Below are positions 36,040-47,145 of a stretch of DNA of 64,000 nucleotides, in pieces; the stretch's first letter is position 1, and each line of letters opens with the position of its first letter. The stretch lies in assembly GCF_030269925.1 (NCBI RefSeq), contig NC_085119.1, positions 13,055,001 through 13,119,000 of the forward strand, given 5' to 3'. Under the pieces are notes generated by a model. It saw only the letters and a program-made list of their open reading frames with translations, did not search any database and was not told the DNA's origin. Source of the DNA: Bombyx mori (Eukaryota > Arthropoda > Insecta > Lepidoptera > Bombycidae). Made by a program: the position numbers and the translations under genes.

Positions 36040-36506
36040 AGCTTAGACAAGAGAAATACATGAAGTCAGCGTCGGAACGGTACTTCGATAAGGCTATGCG
36101 TCATGATAATCGCCTTGTCGTTATCGCCGCTGACTACTCTCCGAATCCTGATCACACAGGAGCCAGTCACCGTCGACGCCATATACACGTCGTTACGGAT
36201 CCATCAGATCCAGTAACTCTAGCTTTAGATACCTTCGGCTCTAGCACTAGGAGCAGGCTTGGGGACTCCGATGATCGTACCTATACGCCCGCTGAGTTTC
36301 TCGTCGGATCTTTTCAGCGGATCGCGATTCCGATTCGGAAGTAGATGCTTCCGCGAAACAGATGCTCTTGAGTTGTCTCCTCCAGAGACCCTCGGGTGGT
36401 TGTTAGCAATCACCATCTGTCCTGGCTGAGCCTTTGCACGCCCACCGTTCCTGGTGAAACTGAAAAAGGCTCCGGGCTACTAGTAATTCTTCCCTTCCAA
36501 AAAAAA
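36040..36506 (+). mobile_element. LINE 3' end, family G
   Basis: The first 300 bases are open to a TAG at 36342-36344 and encode a peptide with NRLVVIAADYSPNPDHTGAS, a TDPSDPVTLALDTF segment and AEFLVGSFQRIAIP. I believe this to be a C-terminal piece of a silkworm retroelement product, but cannot name it. The 3' part has a relative of the family F core (CTGAGTTTCTCGTCGGATCT) and ends CGGGCTACTAGTAATTCTTC with 8 A. Copies of the same end are at 48880 (reverse) and 50332. It sits only 250 bases downstream of the TMTC exon, inside the intron. Confidence 0.6.
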
Positions 36507-37617
36507 TCATTGGTTTTATATTTCATACATTTACCAACTGTAGAAGCCATGAAAGAAAGCCAATAAGTTCGGTATTTAAATATATAAAACTAAAAATCAA
36601 AATTCACTTTTAAATACGCTTTTTTATATTTCAAATTCAATGTCACAAGTGTAACGAAAATTAGTGTTTCATCTAAAAACTTGCGACACATTCTCTCGCT
36701 ACTTTCTATATATTCAAAGTACATTACGAACATCTCTAAATCGAATTATGAAACTATGAATATTTGACTTCGAAGTTCGGATCGTTTGTTTTTTTATCAG
36801 TTTCCCAGAGCATTAAATACGAATTCGGTTGACTTGGGAACGAACGGTAACAAGTATTTGATGATTACGGATTAGTTCTCTATAACTTGAAAACGATAAG
36901 TGCCTTTTACGATTGCGCGAGTCGAAATTAATTAATACGAAATTCTGATCAGAAACGTTCGGTGTCGTTAAACGTTAATTGTTAATTAAACAGGGGAACT
37001 TTTCAATGTAAGGACTCAATAATCTGACGTTCTGGACCGAAAGCTTCGTAGGACGTTTAATTATTCAGTACAATAATACCCGACAGATCTACTTTCGTGT
37101 TGTTCACGCCGCCATCGGGCGTGTTTTAATTTATTTTTACGTCCAGTAAAATACAGGTCTGCATTTGCCTGGATTTAAGTGAAAATTTATGTACAGCGCG
37201 CCTTGTACCGCGCGATATCAACTTGGCTTAGTGGAGTTTTGATATTTAAAACCGCTCCGATGCCGGAGAATTTGACTAAATATATACATGTATAATAGGG
37301 ATCGCAACACATAAAATAAAACTTCCACTGTTCCAAAATCTTCTGTTCTAATAATATTTAATAATTAACACTTTTATTACGTCTTCTTCATTTTTCAACC
37401 GTCTTCGCCATCCTCCAATTTTCTGTCATTCTCTTCTCTCTTTGTTTCCGTTTTCTCTCACTCACCACATCTTAACGCTTCGTTCCACACTCTATTCATA
37501 CGTTCCGTTCTTACCAATCCTACATACATTATATTATTCAAATTCAAATCGAAAGAAGTATCCGATCATAACAAATCGCATTACCGAAACGATCAATAAA
37601 CATTTTCAACACGACAA
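36507..37617. other. 1.1 kb intron DNA
   Basis: AT-rich. No gene or repeat recognised. Confidence 0.45.
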
Positions 37618-38064
37618 TCTATATATTAATAATACGTGAAGCAAAAACTTTGTACCCCTTTTTACGAAAATTGCGCGGACGGAAGAGTATGAAAGTTCCC
37701 ATACTTATAGAGAATATAGAAAAGAAGTGCAGAATGTTAAAATTTTTATAATTTATGCATAAAAAATACATTAAAATCAGTAAAAAAACATTACACTACC
37801 TTAACACACACACACGCATGCATAACATTTGTTTTTTGTGAAACTTTTCTTATTGCTTATAGTCTGTGGTTAAATTGAGAATAGTTTAAAATATATCATT
37901 GTTTGTCTCTATTAATATTTGTCTAAAGTGTAGTCTTGGCGAATCTGTGATTATAGAAGTTTAAGAGTCTTTGACACAAGAATCATATTACAGAATCATA
38001 TTAGTGTACAAACTTATAATTTCAATTAATTATAATCGAATTTCGACTATTGAGGGGCCACTAG
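37618..38064 (+). mobile_element. Non-autonomous Helitron, family A copy 2
   Basis: Starts TCTATATATTAATAATACGT after an A, ends GGGGCCACTAG before a T. The 3' palindrome is partly kept (ATAATCGAAT-TTCGACTAT) about 10 bases before the end. Slightly longer than the other copies. Confidence 0.75.
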
Positions 38065-39190
38065 TATTCGTAAAAACGTACACCAACTAATGATCACACT
38101 TAAGCGTCATTTAAATAAACTCGATAACGAAGCGCACGGTACTGCTATTGCTGAATTTGAGCCCTCACAAGGATAACAAAGCCTTAGGTAGTTACAATCC
38201 GGGAGGTTGCAACGTGAAGTCGGAGAGTAAACCGCTCCGGAGTTAAACCAGTTTTAATGAGACGCCGACTCGATCCTTTAGTTACTGCTAATTACGGATG
38301 CTTGCTGTGTCCACCACCAACTTAGGCCGGCTTATGTTTAATATCCAATTTGTCGGTATAATCCTATTAACGATTTTCAGGTCTCATTATCAACGCCGGT
38401 ACAGACAGAGCCGGCCGCGCGAACCGTCATTATGAATATTTGTAAATTGCCTTATAATTAATTATAAACATTGAACAGTGATGATTCGTATAATTATTGG
38501 CATACTGATAACTGCTATGTACATTTATTACATGATAATTCACAGAATATTATGAACAAACATTCATTAATACAATTACATATATTAATTAGTAATACAG
38601 CCTTATATAGGTAACAGGTAAACGAATAGAATATTCTACTACTTAATAATGGTAATACAGAAACCAAAACAGGTGTTGCTTGTAAAAACGATTGTAATTA
38701 TTATTATGATCACAAAAACCATTAAACATGTATAAAGAAAATACTAAAAAAAAATTGAAATAAAACTTTATCGATAGAAAAAAATACAAAAACAAATGGT
38801 AGAAAATCATATTTCAGTATTACGAATAATTAAAACAATACAACAGTAACCTTTTTTCTTTTTTTAATCTGCTACTAAGACTAGACGCTGATAATACGAC
38901 AACATATAAGCTGACATCGATTTTAAATGCCAAAGACCGAGTCAAGAGACTCGTATATGATACGTATCTCAGCCAACTAAGTACAAACTTGATTAGATTT
39001 GTTCAGAGCAAACGGCATTTGCAGTGTAGACTCAACCAACTAATCAATATTGGTTTCTGTAAGACATTGAATTTACAAGAAACCGATATACCTAATTGAT
39101 TTATTTGAAATGTCCAACTGCTTCTTAAGTAAATAACAATGGAAATTGTGGTCATAACGTTTTGTTTTATGATTAGTTAACGAATTCAAG
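38065..39190. other. 1.1 kb intron DNA
   Basis: AT-rich. No gene or repeat recognised. Confidence 0.45.
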
Positions 39191-39211
39191 GCCACATGGT
39201 GTTACTCCATT

Positions 39212-39282
39212 ATCGCCACCACACCGTCCACACCACCACCACACCGTCCACACCACCATCACATCGTTCACACCACCACATA
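39212..39282. repeat. CCA-rich tandem repeat
   Basis: Units of the type CACCGTCCACACCACCAC repeat about four times with small changes. Confidence 0.8.
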
Positions 39283-39298
39283 GTCAATGCCGCTTTGA

Positions 39299-39405
39299 GG
39301 CCCACTGAGTTTCAAGCTGGATACTCTCAGAAGGTTGGGATTCCGATCAAGTGGTAGATTCTTCAAGGCACTGCTCTTGCTAGGGCTAGTGTTAGCAAAT
39401 TCTCT
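39299..39405 (+). mobile_element. Family F fragment
   Basis: CCCACTGAGTTTCAAGCTGG to GGGCTAGTGTTAGCAA: the core of family F without its 3' hairpin. Confidence 0.65.
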
Positions 39406-39424
39406 TCGACTGAACGACTAAACA

Positions 39425-39531
39425 CACACTTTTATGGTAGGCAGCGGCTTGGGTCTGCCCCTGGCATTGCTGACGTCCATGAGCGACGGTGACCACTTAC
39501 CATCAGGTGGGCCGTATGCTCGTCTGCCTAC
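39425..39531 (+). mobile_element. LINE 3' end, family J
   Basis: GTAGGCAGCGGCTTGGGTCT to GTATGCTCGTCTGCCTACA, ending without an A tail at the start of a second J-type fragment. Confidence 0.75.
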
Positions 39532-39742
39532 AGAGGAGGGCCGTTCGGATTGTCGATAATCCCATTCTCACGGATCGTTTGAAACCTCTGGGTCTGCGGA
39601 GGGACTTCGGTTCCCTCTGTATTTTCTACCGTATGTTCCATGGGGAGTGCTCTGAGGAATTGTTCGAGATGATACCGGCATCTCGTTTTTACCAGCGCAC
39701 CGCCCGCCACCGGAGTAGAGTTCATCCATACTTCATACTTAA
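39532..39742 (+). pseudogene. Jockey/CR1-like RT C-terminal fragment
   Basis: Encodes RRAVRIVDNPILTDRLKPLG, then LGLRRDFGSLCIFYRMFHGE and CSEELFEMIPASRF, the conserved region behind the polymerase domain of jockey/CR1-type LINEs (family J). It is placed behind, not before, a J 3' end, and runs straight into an A-run and family F sequence at the right. So it is a fragment in a composite of several insertions, not a gene. Confidence 0.75.
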
Positions 39743-39749
39743 AAAAAAA

Positions 39750-39980
39750 ACGTCATTACGGGTCCTCCCGATCCATTAAGGGTGTTTTAGGTACCTCAAA
39801 CACCGGTCACCTTCCTCGCTGAACCCGTCGCTTGCGATGAAGGGCTCGACGATTAGATTAACCCATAACCGCAGCCCACTGAGCTTCTCACCGGATTTTC
39901 TCAGTGGGTCGCGTTTCCGACAGACACGTTAAGGAGAAGCTGAAATAGCCTCTCAAGGCTATCAGCATAGGTAGAAAAAA
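39750..39980 (+). mobile_element. LINE 3' end, family F
   Basis: CGTCATTACGGGTCCTCCCG, the ACCTCAAACACCGGTCACCT segment, CACTGAGCTTCTCACCGGAT, and the terminal stem-loop GCTGAAATAGCC-TCTCAA-GGCTATCAGC with ATAGGTAG and 10 A. About 90 bases between the core and the hairpin are deleted. Confidence 0.75.
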
Positions 39981-41104
39981 AAAAGGCTGAACTCGTAAGC
40001 TTGGCTACCCGTTCCCAAGAAGCTGGAATAAGTCGCCCGTAAGTCTACCAGCGAAGTCGTAGGGACAAAAAAACAATTGTATAACGTTTGTCCTGCCTTT
40101 AGGTCCGAACTCATGACCGATAAACAAAATAAGGACAGCTGAATATTAAAGATTGTTTACTTATATGAACAACGGACGTCGTCCTCATCGTCAGCGTTAT
40201 TAGAATTTCAGACAATGAGTATTCCTTTGACCACATCTCGTTCATTGGCTTAATTAGATTCTGCGACACTTATCTTACACAAAAAGTGAGCAGATGGACC
40301 GGTGGCTCAGACTTGTCATACTAAGATATTAAACCTGAACGCATGAGCCCATATCGGCCTTGTAAAATTCTCTCTCTTTTTTTTGTTTCTCTACCTCTAT
40401 CTAACGTTATTGTTAGGAGACAAAGCATCAAGATTTCAGTTCAGATATACTAGGCTTTATTGTTACATAAATGTGTAGTAATCATGATCTGGTAATTTGA
40501 GCGACTCTTAATCTGAAGTTACCGGTCTGCTTCGAGATTCTACGTCTTTACCGTCAATAATAATCAGTTGTTGTCGCCAATGTCCCGGACCTTTAAAATA
40601 TTACCGGTATAAAAAATAAGAAGAAAAAACAACTATAGTTCGAACTAATTACATTGCTGTAATTCTTGATGCAAGATTCATTCGAATTATTCTTCTGTTG
40701 TTTCTAGAACCCACTACATTTTCGAAGGTTTAACCTTCAGGCTTATACTACAGAATAAATATGATTGCTGCTACGAACATAAAATGAAATGGGGAACGTT
40801 TTGAAATGAGCGAGTACGGAACTTTGTGCGGGTCTTAATTTCATCTGGGTCTCTTTTGTATGTGGCTTTATATACTAAAAGGGGCGTCAGAATTCACGGC
40901 TAATGCCTCTAGATCGCTCAGACCCTCAGTACCCTGCTAATGACGAACAAATATTAAATTCCGACCCCGAACCATTTACACCATTTAGACATCTGAAAGG
41001 GGTATTCACTGTAATTTCCATCTACATCGGCTTAGTGCTAAGACGATTTTTTATTTATTTACGTTCTTATGTCAAACGCGTAGTAGGTAATACCATTTTT
41101 TTCT
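39981..41104. other. 1.1 kb intron DNA
   Basis: No gene or repeat recognised. Confidence 0.45.
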
Positions 41105-41500
41105 TCTGAGATGGGTGGCCGAGCTTACCGCCTAGCAGTGTGCTTAGTGAGAGTTTTTAACGTTCTCGATAGCGTAAAAGTTAATTCAAAATTGTATGGA
41201 GCTGGAGAGGTTGCCTACGCTTGCCGCTTGGGGCGCTGTTCCAACTGTATACAAAGTTTAGTTAACTTTTACGCTATCGAGAACGTTAAAATACTCGCAC
41301 TAAGCACACTGGTGTTAGTTAGGTGGTCATCGAAACCAATCGACACCAAAAACGTAAATTCTGTAACCCACCAATGAGACATGAGTTCTACAGCATGACT
41401 GACTCACCCTTCCAAATGAAACGCATTACTGCTTCACGGCAGAAATAGAAGGGGTTGTGGTACATATCCGTGCGGACTCATAAGACACTTTATAAAAGAA
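41105..41500 (-). mobile_element. Bm1 SINE interrupted by a MITE
   Basis: The left part (GAGATGGGTGGCCGAGCTTA) and the right part (TTAGGTGGTCATCGAAACCA to GCGGACTCATAAGAC) are one minus-strand Bm1, split by the palindromic element at 41136-41311. The Bm1 is diverged, hence older than the MITE. Confidence 0.8.
41136..41311. mobile_element. Palindromic MITE with ~49-bp inverted repeats
   Basis: Left arm 41136-41184 and right arm 41262-41311 are inverse copies (CAGTGTGCTTAGTGAGAG... with TAACGTTCTCGATAGCGTAA) differing by one substitution and one or two inserted bases, around a 77-base centre. As RNA the 176-base element would fold into one long hairpin. It lies inside a Bm1. The TSD is not clear (TAG occurs on the left and GTTAG on the right), so the superfamily is open; the CAGTG end hints at hAT. 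No protein is encoded. Confidence 0.85.
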
Positions 41501-41565
41501 ACTTCTTTCTCAACTTAATTATTCATTTATTCTTATTATTTTTTCCTTTCTCAAATTAAGATATA

Positions 41566-41820
41566 CTAGATGATGACCGAGCTTTGCTCGGATTTTTTTT
41601 TTGATAACGCCATCTTGGTTATTTGCCCTCAATTAAGAAAAATAGTATTATTATTCGCCAATAGATGTCGGGAAGAGTTGATTATTGAAAACACTAATAA
41701 AACAAGATTTTCTGAAAATAAATCGTAGCTAGATCGATTTATCGCCCCCGAAATCCTCTGTATACTAAATTTTATAAAAATCGTTGGAGCCGTTTCAGAG
41801 ATTCAGATTATATATATAGA
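41566..41820 (-). mobile_element. Non-autonomous Helitron, family C copy 1
   Basis: Read on the minus strand it starts TCTATATATATAATCTGAAT after an A, contains ATTTCGGGGGCGATAAATCG, and ends with a perfect hairpin CCGAGC-AAA-GCTCGG, seven bases (TCATCAT), and CTAG before a T. This is the textbook Helitron 3' end. No coding. Confidence 0.85.
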
Positions 41821-42097
41821 TACAAGAATTGCTCGTTTAAAGGTATAAGATCTAGGTTTTTCGCTAAAAGCTACGCCCTGTGCCTAAAAATGTGGGTTTA
41901 GAATAGTGACGGGCGAGTATATTCAGCCTGCTAAGCTATTTTCTTTGTTCCTTTGTTTTAACTTAATATAATCATAACGTCAAAGATGCCTTAGTGCTTC
42001 ATCTTTGAATAGGTTTAAAATCAAACTGTCTATATAGTACCTCGAGCATTTCTTTACGAGCCTAAAATAAAAACTGTTACAAACCACAAATATTTCA

Positions 42098-42306
42098 GGG
42101 GATTTCGGGGGCGATAAATCGATCTAGCCACGATTTATTTTCAGAAAATGTTGTTTTATTCGTGTTTTCAATAATCAACTCTTCCCGACATCTATTGGCG
42201 AATAATAATACTATTTTTCTTAATTGAGGGCAACTAACCGCTTTAAAGACATAACAAGATGGCGTTATAAAAAAAAAAAAAAGAGCAATGCTCAATCATC
42301 ATCTAG
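42098..42306 (+). mobile_element. Helitron, family C copy 2 (5' end not found)
   Basis: The same body as copy 1 in inverse orientation, ending with GAGCAATGCTC hairpin remains, AATCATCAT and CTAG before a T. The sequence before 42098 does not match copy 1, so the 5' end is truncated or replaced. Confidence 0.75.
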
Positions 42307-42341
42307 TAACTATATAAACCCGGTGACGCTCATCTTTGCCC

Positions 42342-42529
42342 TTTTTTATTGCTTAGATGGGTGGACGAGCTTACAGCCCACCTGGTGTTAAATGATTGCT
42401 GGACCCCATAGACATCTACAACGTAAATGTGCGAACCACCTTGAGATATAAGTTCTAAGATCTCCTCAGTAAAGTTACAACTGCTGCCCCACCTTTCAAA
42501 CCGAAACGCATTACTGCTTCACGGCAGAA
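42342..42529 (-). mobile_element. Bm1 SINE, truncated
   Basis: Left T-rich end and ATTGCTTAGATGGGTGGACG, stopping inside the body at GCTTCACGGCAGAAG. Confidence 0.88.
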
Positions 42530-42726
42530 GTTAAATGTATAATGTCTGAAATAAATGTAGTTCAACGTATGGATCCATTTCTAAAAACCAACCCATGCCC
42601 CACTAATCGTCATTTGATGTTACTATCATACAAACCTTCTCGGCCGTACCAAAAATAACTGCTAAGTTATCGATTCGCCGAATAAACCTTTTAGGAACGC
42701 ACGGACGACAAACATCGAAACATTCA

Positions 42727-43148
42727 TCTATATATTAAATACGTGAAGCAAAAACTTTGTATCCCATTTTACGAAAATTGCGCGGACGGAGGAGTATGAA
42801 ATTTTCCACACTTATAGGGAATATAAAGAAGAAGTGCACAATGCTAATATTTTTTTTTTAAATAATGCATCAAAGATACGTTAAATCAATAAAGAAAACA
42901 TTACACACACTACATACCATGTATTTGACGCACACACGCATGCATACTATTTATTGTCAAACTTTTGTTCTTGACGTCTGTTGTCAAATTGAGAATAGAT
43001 TAAATATTGCTCGTCTTTGTTAATATTATTTATAGTGTAGTCTTGGCGAAATTTGTGATTATAGAAGTATAAAATACAATCATAATAGTGTACAAACTTA
43101 CAATTCCAATTAATTATAGTCGAATTTCGACTATTGCGGGACCTCTAG
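42727..43148 (+). mobile_element. Non-autonomous Helitron, family A copy 3
   Basis: Starts TCTATATATTAAATACGTGA after an A, ends GCGGGACCTCTAG before a T. It has the best preserved 3' palindrome of the family, ATAGTCGAAT-TTCGACTAT at 43116-43134, ten bases before CTAG. 422 bases, no coding. Confidence 0.85.
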
Positions 43149-44296
43149 TTCGTTTTAATACGCTTCTATTAGCTTTGTGTGTATGTATGTGTTTTTGTGT
43201 GAAGAAATCACAAGACGTCGAATTAACTTGTAAATGTGCATGCGCTTCAAGGACCGATAGCATTACAAAAAATTTTGTAACTTCGCTCTAATATCCTGAC
43301 CAGTGTGAAGTATCAGGAAAAGAGGAAAAAGGACATTAATTGCCAGTTCGGTTTGCTATTTAGGAGTGATTTTTTAAGTTTTTTTTTATCTACATATATT
43401 ATTTAAGCTAGTTAAACCCGGTCAAGCCTCACGCCGCACGGGTGGGTATCCGGTGGTTTTCCCCTGTAAGAAAAAAAAACATTGACTGTACTCGCGCGCT
43501 ATCTATCTTACATTGACGGTACCACGAGTATGACTGGAAACTTTAATTAACTTTAATCAAGAATAGTATTAGTGTCGGTGAATTTAGTCAAAACAATCTG
43601 ATACCTCACATTTTCTACATATCAGCGACTATAATTAAAAAATATTATAATTAAAAACGTCACAAACAAAATGTCACATATAAATGTCAAAATCGAATAC
43701 AGACATAGTTAGTCTTCTGTTAGGTCTGCACTAATTAAGTGATCACTGCCGCGTACTTAGTCTAAATTAATTTAATTTTTAAACGAAACAAAGTATATAT
43801 ATAAGTTGATAAAAGTCCGTGAGTGATTCAAACAGTAACTCGATGCGAGCGCGCCGTACTGTATAATGTATTTTGAGACAACTTGTTTACTTCGTTCAAC
43901 TCGAAATCTGATTAGAGCCGGGGGGATACATTTAAATATATTTTTAGAGTATAGGGGCAGACGAACTCATGACAGTGTATTTATTACATAGATATAGAAT
44001 ACATTTTCAAACGTAGATAATACTTTTCATGTATCCGCACTGGAAGATGCTACCATTTACAGAGCATACGTGTCTTCCGCTTAGAATATAGTTTGAATAG
44101 AATAGTCGTTGCCGCAATACCATTTCTACTTCGCTCTCATGTTTCAAAATGGGCAATTAAATAGATGTCCGTTGACTCCTTTGATGCGCGAGGGTCAAGT
44201 CTCGATCGCATTGGAGTTATAGCCAATGTATACTACGAACAGATTGTTAGTTCCCAATAATACAAAATAAGAGTATGGTGGCTGCAAAACTGTCAG
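43149..44296. other. 1.1 kb intron DNA
   Basis: No gene or repeat recognised. Confidence 0.45.
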
Positions 44297-44470
44297 TTAT
44301 TGGTGGTCGGCCATATTATAAGACCTGTTTTGTTCTGAAGGAAGCATTTATGCCTTTTAACGTAATACAATGCGGACGACGTTCACAGTATAATGTCTAC
44401 AGGAACCGGTAACCGCTTAGCACTAGATACGTCGTGAGCTCGCCCACCCACCTAAGAAAAAAAAAACATT
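44297..44470 (+). repeat. Decayed Bm1 SINE
   Basis: ATTGGTGGTCGGCC ... AATGTCTACAGGAACCGGTA ... GTGAGCTCGCCCACCCACCT and 11 A. Bm1 order kept, heavily mutated. Confidence 0.6.
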
Positions 44471-44499
44471 TGACTTTGTTCAACGACAATAAATGGAAT

Positions 44500-44524
44500 A
44501 CACACACACACACACACACACACA
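44500..44524. repeat. CA microsatellite
   Basis: About 12 CA units without interruption. Confidence 0.9.
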
Positions 44525-44764
44525 TTTAAACGAATCTAAACTATAATGCGATTACTTTTGAATCCCTGCAGCTTGAATACGGGAGTCCTAATGTGAAAAG
44601 CAGTGCAGTAGTAGTTAAATAAAACTTTATTAGGTCTGAGTAGGAGCTCTGTAATTTTGCGCTCTCAATCGACTAGCTTCGAGACAGATATCATCTAAGA
44701 TTTGAATTTCGAATTCGAATTCGAATTTCGACAAGTTTTTTTTTTGCTAACAGATTAGATATAA

Positions 44765-44860
44765 AAAAAATTTTTTACTGGTAACTCGTGTTCCGGATGC
44801 CTTTCCAGTTTGTCAATCAAGAGGGAAGAGATTTGCTATCAGCTGCCCGAACGCGGGGTT
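44765..44860 (-). repeat. Decayed family G 3' end
   Basis: T/A-rich left end and TGCCTTTCCAGTTTGTCAAT with AGCTATCAGCTGCCC-like sequence, as in the G copy at 48880. Confidence 0.45.
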
Positions 44861-44940
44861 AGTTTGGGTACAACTCATGGGGGTCGGAGAAGGGCATTCG
44901 TCCGGCTCCGGCCCCTTTGAGGAGGCAGTCTCCTTCCAGT

Positions 44941-45479
44941 AATGATCACAGGGCGACCTGAGGGGGTTGAGGCTGCAACGCACGCTACCGTCACTCTGGC
45001 GTGCTGGCACCAGGAGGATGAGACGACGCGTCGGCAGCTGCGACCTGCGATGCGGTCCGCATTGTCGTCGTCGCTGTCGTCGCCGAACATACTGTGGAAG
45101 AGCAACCCGTCGGTGGTGTATCGCGTTCCGACACGGCAGGCTAGTTCTGGCCCAGCGGCGTATCCCGGAACACCAGCGGCATCGCTCGGGCGGCCTGGTA
45201 GGACCGCCGTACCGCGGAGACCAGCGTGCTTGGTTGTCGACTATCGCCTGACGACCAGTCGGTCGGGCGTCCTAGGGGTGGCGCCGTGAGTCTGGTTGTA
45301 ATGTTGACCCCCTTACTCTGACCGGGTTCTGACCCCGGCTGGAGATAGGACGTCGGGTGTAAGAGTGCAGGGGAGTCCTTCGGCTCACAACATGTACAGA
45401 TCGTCAAGTCCCACATACCCCACGCGCCTCCTAGGCACGGGGACCTCGTAGGAGGTTCGGACCCCGGCCCGAAAAAAAA
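44941..45479 (+). mobile_element. R1/TRAS-type LINE, 3' UTR fragment
   Basis: Matches the 3' UTR of the 28251 LINE in order: GGGCGACCTGAGGGGGT, GTGTATCGCGTTCCGACACG, TCCCGGAACACCAGCGGCAT, GGACGTCGGGTGTAAGAGTG, GGGGACCTCGTAGGAGGTTC, then 8 A. No coding remains. GC-rich in AT-rich surroundings. The exact left boundary is uncertain. It shows that the 28251 family has at least two insertions here. Confidence 0.85.
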
Positions 45480-45606
45480 TTATTCAACTCAATCTTAAAC
45501 CCGAAATAAACACAATGATCACTACACCAACACATTATAATGCTCTACAAACCAAGAACGCGTTGTTGTTCTGTGAAAGAATGGGGAGACGTAGTTTTTT
45601 TTTTAA

Positions 45607-45720
45607 TGATGGTGAGTGGTTACCGTCGCTCAGGGACGTCAGCAATGCCAGGGGCAGAGCCAAGCCGCTGCCTACCGTTTAATACTCTCCACAAGACTCG
45701 TTTGAAGAAGGACATAGTAT
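45607..45720 (-). mobile_element. LINE 3' end, family J
   Basis: On the minus strand: TCGTGTGGAGAGTATTAAAC-like sequence, GCGGCTTGGCTCTGCCCCTG, GGTAACCACTCACCATCAT. About 50 bases of C-terminal coding (FKR-LWRVLNGR type) are included. Confidence 0.78.
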
Positions 45721-46794
45721 ATACATCATAACTTGAGCTTACACATACCCGATTGTTCTAATTTTTCTTTGTGACAGCCGTATAGGATATTTTGATGAGG
45801 CACTGCTCTTGTTACATATTTGTTAACATAGTCTCCCAGTAAAAGAAACTGTATTGTTTCGTCTAATTCTAATTAAGGTAATCAGTGTTCGTTCAGTATT
45901 CGAAATTCCTCTGTAATAAATGAAACCTCAATATTTATTTTCCATTTATGTGTTGCGTTTCTCTTTTGTTTTGTTACTGACATTTTTTTCCTTGTGAAAA
46001 AACTAACTGTAAGATACATAACATTGATACCATTAAAGCTTGTCAACAGCCATTGAACAAAACAGGAAATAATGTTGATAAACAATTTATTTATTAGAAA
46101 TGATACTGTAATGTTTTGTTTTAGTCTATGTTCTTATTATAAAGATAATAATAACAATAACAATAACCTAAATACTGTTGTCATATCTTTGACATAATTA
46201 CACATCATTTTATTGCGATAAGTTTTTCATGGCGCTGTCCTAATTAATACTATACTGCAGGTAATCAAGGAACATGATTCTTCTTCTTCTTTATTTTTTG
46301 GCTCCGGCACGGTTTGTGCATTAGCCAGCGTCAAGTAATAAGATATTTATAATTCGCCGTTTTAATTATTTACAGTTTATGAATAATAAAAAACGAAGGA
46401 AGCTTATCGCGACACAACATAAAAGATTACAAACGAATCAAATTTACAAATGAGATGAAATGAATTATAATCTCAGTAAAATGGTGATCATTGACTGAAA
46501 CTTTTTCAGTGGACTTTTTGGAGGATCCCGAGAAGCTACGTCCCTCGGCTTTGTTTCATTTTCCCACAGTTGTGCACTTTCACAGATTCTAAACAGTTAA
46601 TTAACCACTGTTAGTGCACATTTAAACCTGAAGAAACACTAAATAGACAAAACAATTCACACAACTTCATTCCTCGCGTTCTCGCCAAATAGTCCAAGGG
46701 AAATAATTAAGAATATGAAAGGAACGGAACTTCAATAGGACTTTTTTTCAAAACGATTTGTAAACCTGCATTGGATTTTTTATGGACTTTGCAG
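45721..46794. other. 1.1 kb intron DNA
   Basis: AT-rich. No gene or repeat recognised. Confidence 0.45.
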
Positions 46795-47020
46795 GCAAAC
46801 GAGTACACAGTGCATACGATGAAGAGTGGTTACTGTAGATAATAGACGTCAGCAATGCTAGGAGTAAAGCCAAGTCGCTACCTACCGTATAGTACTCTCC
46901 GCAAGCCTTGTTTGAAAAAGGACATGTCATAGAACTCGGGATACACTGTATATATGAGTTCATTCGAATGCTGGATCCTAAGTGGCCAAAAAGATATCTG
47001 AAAACGCGCTGTCGATGACT
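46795..47020 (-). mobile_element. LINE C-terminus and 3' end, family J (decayed)
   Basis: On the minus strand FYDMSFFKQGLRRVLYGR is followed by a decayed 3' end (GTAGCGACTTGGCTTTACTC). Comparison with 24450 and 47414 identifies it as the same kind of LINE end. Confidence 0.7.
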
Positions 47021-47145
47021 CAATGCTCTCAAATAATATGTAGTAATGGCTTAATTTAACCCTTATTATCATTGTGTCAGTGCTCGATATTATACATAAC
47101 ATGATTTATGATTGTTCAACGTTATAGGAGAAAAGACTGGGTCAA

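Noticed and set aside
39212..39282. CRISPR-like array
   Set aside because: Short CCA-rich tandem units without spacers in a eukaryotic intron; simple repeat.
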